The notes below the pieces were generated by a model. The model worked only from the letters and a program-made list of their open reading frames with translations, did no database searches and had not been told where the DNA came from. Source: Pseudodesulfovibrio sp. 5S69 (GTDB lineage: Bacteria > Desulfobacterota > Desulfovibrionia > Desulfovibrionales > Desulfovibrionaceae). From it: a stretch of 64,000 nucleotides of DNA. Made by a program: the position numbers and the translations under genes. This document shows, in pieces, positions 60,955-64,000 of this stretch (positions are counted from its first letter, which is position 1; each line of letters opens with the position of its first letter). Location: NCBI RefSeq assembly GCF_037094465.1, contig NZ_CP146609.1, positions 2,785,501-2,849,500 on the forward strand. The letters run 5' to 3'.

Positions 60955-61098
60955 CTAGTGATGGTCGCTGTGCATGGCCTCACGCACACGGATGATGCCG
61001 ATGGTGAGAATCCAAGCCAGGTAGATGAAAATCAGGGACACGCCGACAAAGCCGGGACCCGAACTCTGAGCCATACCGTGAAGCAGTTCGCCAATCAT
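60955..61098 (-). CDS. 47-residue single-pass membrane microprotein
   Basis: A short gene with a strong GGAGGA ribosome site 6 bp before ATG 61098. The peptide starts MIGELLHGMAQSSGPGF, has one helix (GVSLIFIYLAWILTIGII) and ends in RVREAMHSDHH. Its own terminator lies 5 bp after the stop. This compact unit looks genuine. Function unknown; His-rich end is of note. It is divergent from the PilZ gene. Confidence 0.72.
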   Translation of the reverse strand: MIGELLHGMAQSSGPGFVGVSLIFIYLAWILTIGIIRVREAMHSDHH

Positions 61099-61355
61099 GT
61101 TATTCCTCCTCGATCACCCTTTTTAGCTTGAAAAGATGTATCTTATTGCCCCTCAAACCGGCTTGTTGTCAACCCTATTTCACTATTTGCCCGATTCCTT
61201 CCGGGGTCTCCGGAGAGTTGCCGACCCCGCCTTCGCAAGGCCGGGGACAGAGAATTTCTTCGCGCCGTACCCCGCTCCGGATATCTTGTCACCATCCCGG
61301 CTTTGCCATACTATTGTCCCGCAAGCGCAGCAAACCCTTCTACACACGGCAAGCA

Positions 61356-61928
61356 ATGGGCATTCTGGATTCTCTCGGCAAGATCTTCTCCAAGTCCGGC
61401 AAGGACGGTTCTCCCGCCGTGGACAAGGCGGCCGGGACGTCCGCCGGTCCCGAAAGGAACGCCGCCGCCCCGGCCCCAAAGCAGCCCGCCCCACAGGACA
61501 GGGACGAGGACTTCCGCGGCGGGGCCGGGGACGAGGGGGCGCTGGGCTTCAGCATCACCATCAAGAACGGCCGGATCACCAAACGCAAGGCGTTCCGGAT
61601 CACCGTGGACGGATTGGCCGTGTTCATCCCCCGGTTGGGCAAGACCTTCCCGGCGAGCGACATCAGCGCCTCAGGCCTGGGCTTTCGCTTTCAGAAGCCC
61701 CGGATCAAGTGCGGCGTGAAGATCAAAATGGACCTGCTGATCAACGGAGGCCGCGAGGTCGAGGGCGTGCTGTGCAAGGTCATGCGCCACGAACGCGGCG
61801 TGGTCGGCTGCGCCTTCATGGACCTGGACCGCAAACAGGAGGACGCGGTCAGCCGCATCGTCCTGGAGGGCGAAAAGCAATTGGCCGCCCGCAGGACCGC
61901 CGCCAGAAAGGGAAAGAACCGGTCCTAG
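61356..61928 (+). CDS. PilZ-domain protein with canonical c-di-GMP motif
   Basis: A 190-residue protein. An N-terminal Ala/Pro-rich linker (about residues 20-60) is followed by a PilZ domain with RxxxR as RKAFR and DxSxxG as DISASGLGF, both intact. The C-terminus is basic (RRTAARKGKNRS). Therefore it likely binds c-di-GMP, in contrast to the degenerate PilZ at 3831-4460. Start at 61356 is not supported by a clear ribosome site; upstream in-frame ATG 61128 gives a poor leader. Confidence 0.83.
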   Translation: MGILDSLGKIFSKSGKDGSPAVDKAAGTSAGPERNAAAPAPKQPAPQDRDEDFRGGAGDEGALGFSITIKNGRITKRKAFRITVDGLAVFIPRLGKTFPASDISASGLGFRFQKPRIKCGVKIKMDLLINGGREVEGVLCKVMRHERGVVGCAFMDLDRKQEDAVSRIVLEGEKQLAARRTAARKGKNRS

Positions 61929-62302
61929 CTTCCGGCCCGTTCGCGCAATTCCTCAATATATGCGTCGAGGTCGTTGGGCTCGCCCGCCTTATGGTCCTCG
62001 GGATAGAGCAGCGCGGTCATGAAAAAGACCGAGCCCAGGCGCAGGGCCGTGCTCGCGCTCATGGAGAACTGCTCCAGCCGTCCGGCCACGCCGTCCGCCA
62101 GGTCGTTGGGCAACCGCTCGACCAGCACCCACGCGTTCTCGGCCAGTCCGGCCAGCAGCTTGGCCTTCTTCTCCAGGCAGGCCTGAAAGGCGGTCTGCCC
62201 CCCTTCGGCCAGGGCGGTCTCGCCCTCTGTCTCGATGCGTTTCACCTCGGCGCTTGTGTGTTCCAGAAAGGTTATCAATTCCTGCAAGGCGTTGTCGGAC
62301 AT
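61925..62302 (-). CDS. Helical protein, unknown function
   Basis: A 125-residue, nearly all-helical, soluble protein (NALQELITFLEHTSAEVKRI, CLEKKAKLLAGLAENAWVLV). No family recognised. CAGGAGAT ribosome site before ATG 62302. The 3' end overlaps the PilZ gene's stop on the other strand by 4 bp. Divergent from the RdgC-like operon. Confidence 0.75.
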   Translation of the reverse strand: MSDNALQELITFLEHTSAEVKRIETEGETALAEGGQTAFQACLEKKAKLLAGLAENAWVLVERLPNDLADGVAGRLEQFSMSASTALRLGSVFFMTALLYPEDHKAGEPNDLDAYIEELRERAGS

Positions 62303-62466
62303 GTTGATCTCCTGATTTTTCATCAAAGCATAGCCGCGAAACTCTTTGAAAACAAGGGCGTGCGGAACCGGGATGCCCGCATCGGGCCGGTAAATCCGCT
62401 TTACACGGAGGCCAAGAGGTTTTACCTCATTGGGTCCCGGAACTCGAACATCCAAGGAGACCCGAA

Positions 62467-63081
62467 TTGAGCATACTCTCCGCCAGCCTCGGGCTGACAC
62501 GATACCGCATCATCGAAGAGGTCCCCACGGAACTGCTTCAACAGGTGCCTGAAAAACTGAAGCAATTCTGCATGGTGGACATCGACGGCACGGCCGACGA
62601 GCGCTCCTTCGGCTGGACCAACATCGACGACATGCTGGACATGAACTGGACCGCGTCCCCGCCTGAAAAGGCCGACTACTTCGCCTTTTCCCTGCGCCTG
62701 GACACCCGGCGCATCCCGCCCGCGGTGCTCAAGAAGCACAACACCATAGCGACCAACAAGGAACTCGAGCACAACAAGGAGCAGGGCAAGAATTTCGTGT
62801 CCCGCGACCGCAAGCGCGAGATCAAGGAACAGGTCACGCTCCGGCTGCGCGCCCGGACCCTGCCCATCCCCGCGGTCTTCGACGTGATCTGGAATGCTTC
62901 GGCCAACCGCATTTACCTGGACACCACCAACGCCAAGGTCCGCGCCCTGTTCGAAGACCACTTCACCCTGACTTTCGACCTCCACCTGGAACCGCTGACC
63001 CCGTTCTTCATGGCCATGGACATCCTCGGCGAAGAGGCCGCGCCCAGGCTGGAAAACCTCGACCCGACCATCTTCGTCTAG
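62467..63081 (+). CDS. RdgC-like recombination-associated protein
   Basis: A 204-residue protein resembling RdgC: a central charged helix (NKELEHNKEQGKNFVSRDRK), REIKEQVTLRLRARTLPIPA, FDVIWNASANRIYLDTTNAK. RdgC of E. coli (about 300 residues) is a DNA-binding ring that restrains RecA. Here the protein is shorter, and the following gene may supply the rest. Start TTG 62467 after AAGGAGA. Annotation is by motif similarity only. Confidence 0.72.
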   Translation: MSILSASLGLTRYRIIEEVPTELLQQVPEKLKQFCMVDIDGTADERSFGWTNIDDMLDMNWTASPPEKADYFAFSLRLDTRRIPPAVLKKHNTIATNKELEHNKEQGKNFVSRDRKREIKEQVTLRLRARTLPIPAVFDVIWNASANRIYLDTTNAKVRALFEDHFTLTFDLHLEPLTPFFMAMDILGEEAAPRLENLDPTIFV

Positions 63082-63090
63082 GAGCACGCC

Positions 63091-63612
63091 ATGGATCTTT
63101 CACTCGTTGAACGCGAAAACACCCTGCTCGGCCAGGACTTCCTGACCTGGCTCTGGTTCAAGACCGACCAGGACGCCGTGCTCTTCAAGCTTGAGGACAA
63201 CCGGACCTTCACCCTGCACATGGAGCAGAAGCTGTCTGTCCAGGGCGGCGAGGGCGAGACCAAGGCCACGGCCACGGTATCCAGCCCGGCCGGTGAACTG
63301 TCCGAGGCCAAGACCGGCCTGCGCACCGGCAAGAAGGTCAACAAGGCCCAGTTGCTCTTCGCCATGGACCAGGACGAATGGCTGGTCACGGTCAGCGCCA
63401 CGGACTTCGGCCTGTCCGGCCTGAAGACCCCGAAGATCAGCACCAAGGACGACGAGGGCGATGACCCGGACGCCAAATTCCTGGAAAAGATGTTCCTGCT
63501 GGAGCGCTGCCTGGAGATGTTCGACGTGGTCTTCACCCAGTTCCTCAACCTCCGCCTGAGCAAGGACTGGGCCGAGGAATCCGCCCGGGTCAAACTCTGG
63601 ATCAACGGCTAG
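63091..63612 (+). CDS. RdgC-associated protein of unknown function
   Basis: A 173-residue protein beginning with GQDFLTWLWFKTD, a motif I associate with RdgC-like systems. It has an acidic middle (TKDDEGDDPDAK) and a C-terminal helix (FLEKMFLLERCLEMFDVVF). It lies 9 bp after the RdgC-like gene. Together the two equal about 377 residues, possibly a split version of a longer RdgC-like protein. Confidence 0.7.
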   Translation: MDLSLVERENTLLGQDFLTWLWFKTDQDAVLFKLEDNRTFTLHMEQKLSVQGGEGETKATATVSSPAGELSEAKTGLRTGKKVNKAQLLFAMDQDEWLVTVSATDFGLSGLKTPKISTKDDEGDDPDAKFLEKMFLLERCLEMFDVVFTQFLNLRLSKDWAEESARVKLWING

Positions 63613-63616
63613 CATC

Positions 63617-64000
63617 ATGTCTGAAACCCTGCGTATCGCCTGCTTCGGCGACAGTCTGACCGAAGGGTACGGCCTGGCCCGGCAGGAGGCCCTGCCCGCC
63701 ATCCTGCAGCGTGAGCTGTACGAGCGGGGCGTGAACGCCCACTGCCTCAATTTCGGCGTGTCCGGCGACACCTCCGAGGACGGCCTGGACCGGCTGGACG
63801 ATGTCCTTGAGGCGGAACCCGACGGCGTACTCCTGGCCTTCGGGGCCAACGACTGTTTCCTGGACGACCCGGTGGACGAGGTGGCCGCACGGCTGTCCGC
63901 CCTGATCGAGGCCTTCCGCGACCGGAATATCCCGGTCCTGCTGGCGGGCGTCAACGCCGGGCTCAACCCGAACCCGTCCTACCGTACGCGCTTCGAGGCG
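63617..64000 (+). CDS. SGNH/GDSL arylesterase, TesA-like (runs off right edge)
   Basis: The first 128 residues are present: nucleophile block RIACFGDSLTEGYGLARQEA (Ser in GDSL), block II around NFGVSGDTSEDGL, and GANDCFLDD (block III). This is the TesA/lysophospholipase L1 type. No signal peptide, so it may be cytoplasmic, unlike E. coli TesA. 4 bp after the RdgC partner gene. Confidence 0.9.
   Translation, partial: MSETLRIACFGDSLTEGYGLARQEALPAILQRELYERGVNAHCLNFGVSGDTSEDGLDRLDDVLEAEPDGVLLAFGANDCFLDDPVDEVAARLSALIEAFRDRNIPVLLAGVNAGLNPNPSYRTRFEA

Overview
The window looks like chromosomal core of a GC-rich, anaerobic sulfate-reducing deltaproteobacterium (Desulfovibrionaceae, probably Desulfovibrio or Pseudodesulfovibrio). 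The pointers are an Rnf operon led by a decaheme cytochrome c, a tungsten-type aldehyde:ferredoxin oxidoreductase with its own tungstate transporter, PilZ and CheY proteins, and the psd-pssA-leuA-leuC-leuD-leuB gene order. This assignment is from gene content only; there is no rRNA or marker search behind it.

Layout. 1-4.8 kb: the start of a membrane protein that runs off the left edge, a CheY-like receiver, a SHOCT-like membrane protein, an HD phosphohydrolase, a sterol-desaturase-family enzyme, a thioredoxin-reductase-like flavoprotein with an altered pyridine-nucleotide site, a PilZ protein and a small membrane protein. 4.9-12.3 kb: decaheme cytochrome plus rnfC-D-G-E-x-A-B. An extra secreted-protein gene (x) sits between rnfE and rnfA, and rnfB is fused to a GltD/NfnB-like FAD-NAD(P)H module. 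RnfC and RnfD lack motifs normally used for FMN or NADH, and no apbE is present. 12.4-14.2 kb: a tRNA-Val gene, then a divergent TetR regulator/SDR pair with two matching operator-like sites. 14.3-22 kb: a tungsten region (aor, MoaD-like, MoeB-like, ModE-type regulator, tupABC, MobB-like). 22-28.3 kb: trmL, rfbB, rfbD, a multidomain SulP transporter and a glycosyltransferase.

28.5-41.5 kb is mostly minus-strand housekeeping: metF-asd-aminotransferase, Nudix plus ABC-F, and psd-pssA-leuACDB. 41.5-48.8 kb: a membrane hydrolase, a DMT transporter, a methyltransferase, a tRNA cluster (three identical tRNA-Gly and one tRNA-Cys), dksA, an NFACT/RqcH-like gene and a lysozyme-like gene. 48.9-59.8 kb: mutY, gpmA, an 886-residue membrane protein with a CCHC zinc knuckle and TPR-like repeats, two glycosyltransferases, an MltB-like transglycosylase, a tiny zinc ribbon, a TolC-family protein, a MogA-domain protein and a DUF1614 membrane protein. 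59.9-64 kb: rfbA, a 47-residue membrane microprotein, a second PilZ protein, an RdgC-like gene pair and the start of a TesA-like esterase.

The strongest candidates for something new are: (i) the remodelled Rnf complex, where cofactor sites appear lost from RnfC/RnfD while a pyridine-nucleotide/FAD module is gained on RnfB; (ii) a family of roughly 300-bp composite palindromes found as three inverted pairs (36.3, 43.5 and 47.6 kb), one of which supplies the last codons of a gene; (iii) the self-contained tungsten/aldehyde-oxidoreductase region with a possible extra beta-grasp-like protein; (iv) a retroviral-Gag-style zinc knuckle in a bacterial membrane protein. All are read from sequence alone and need alignments or structure predictions to confirm.
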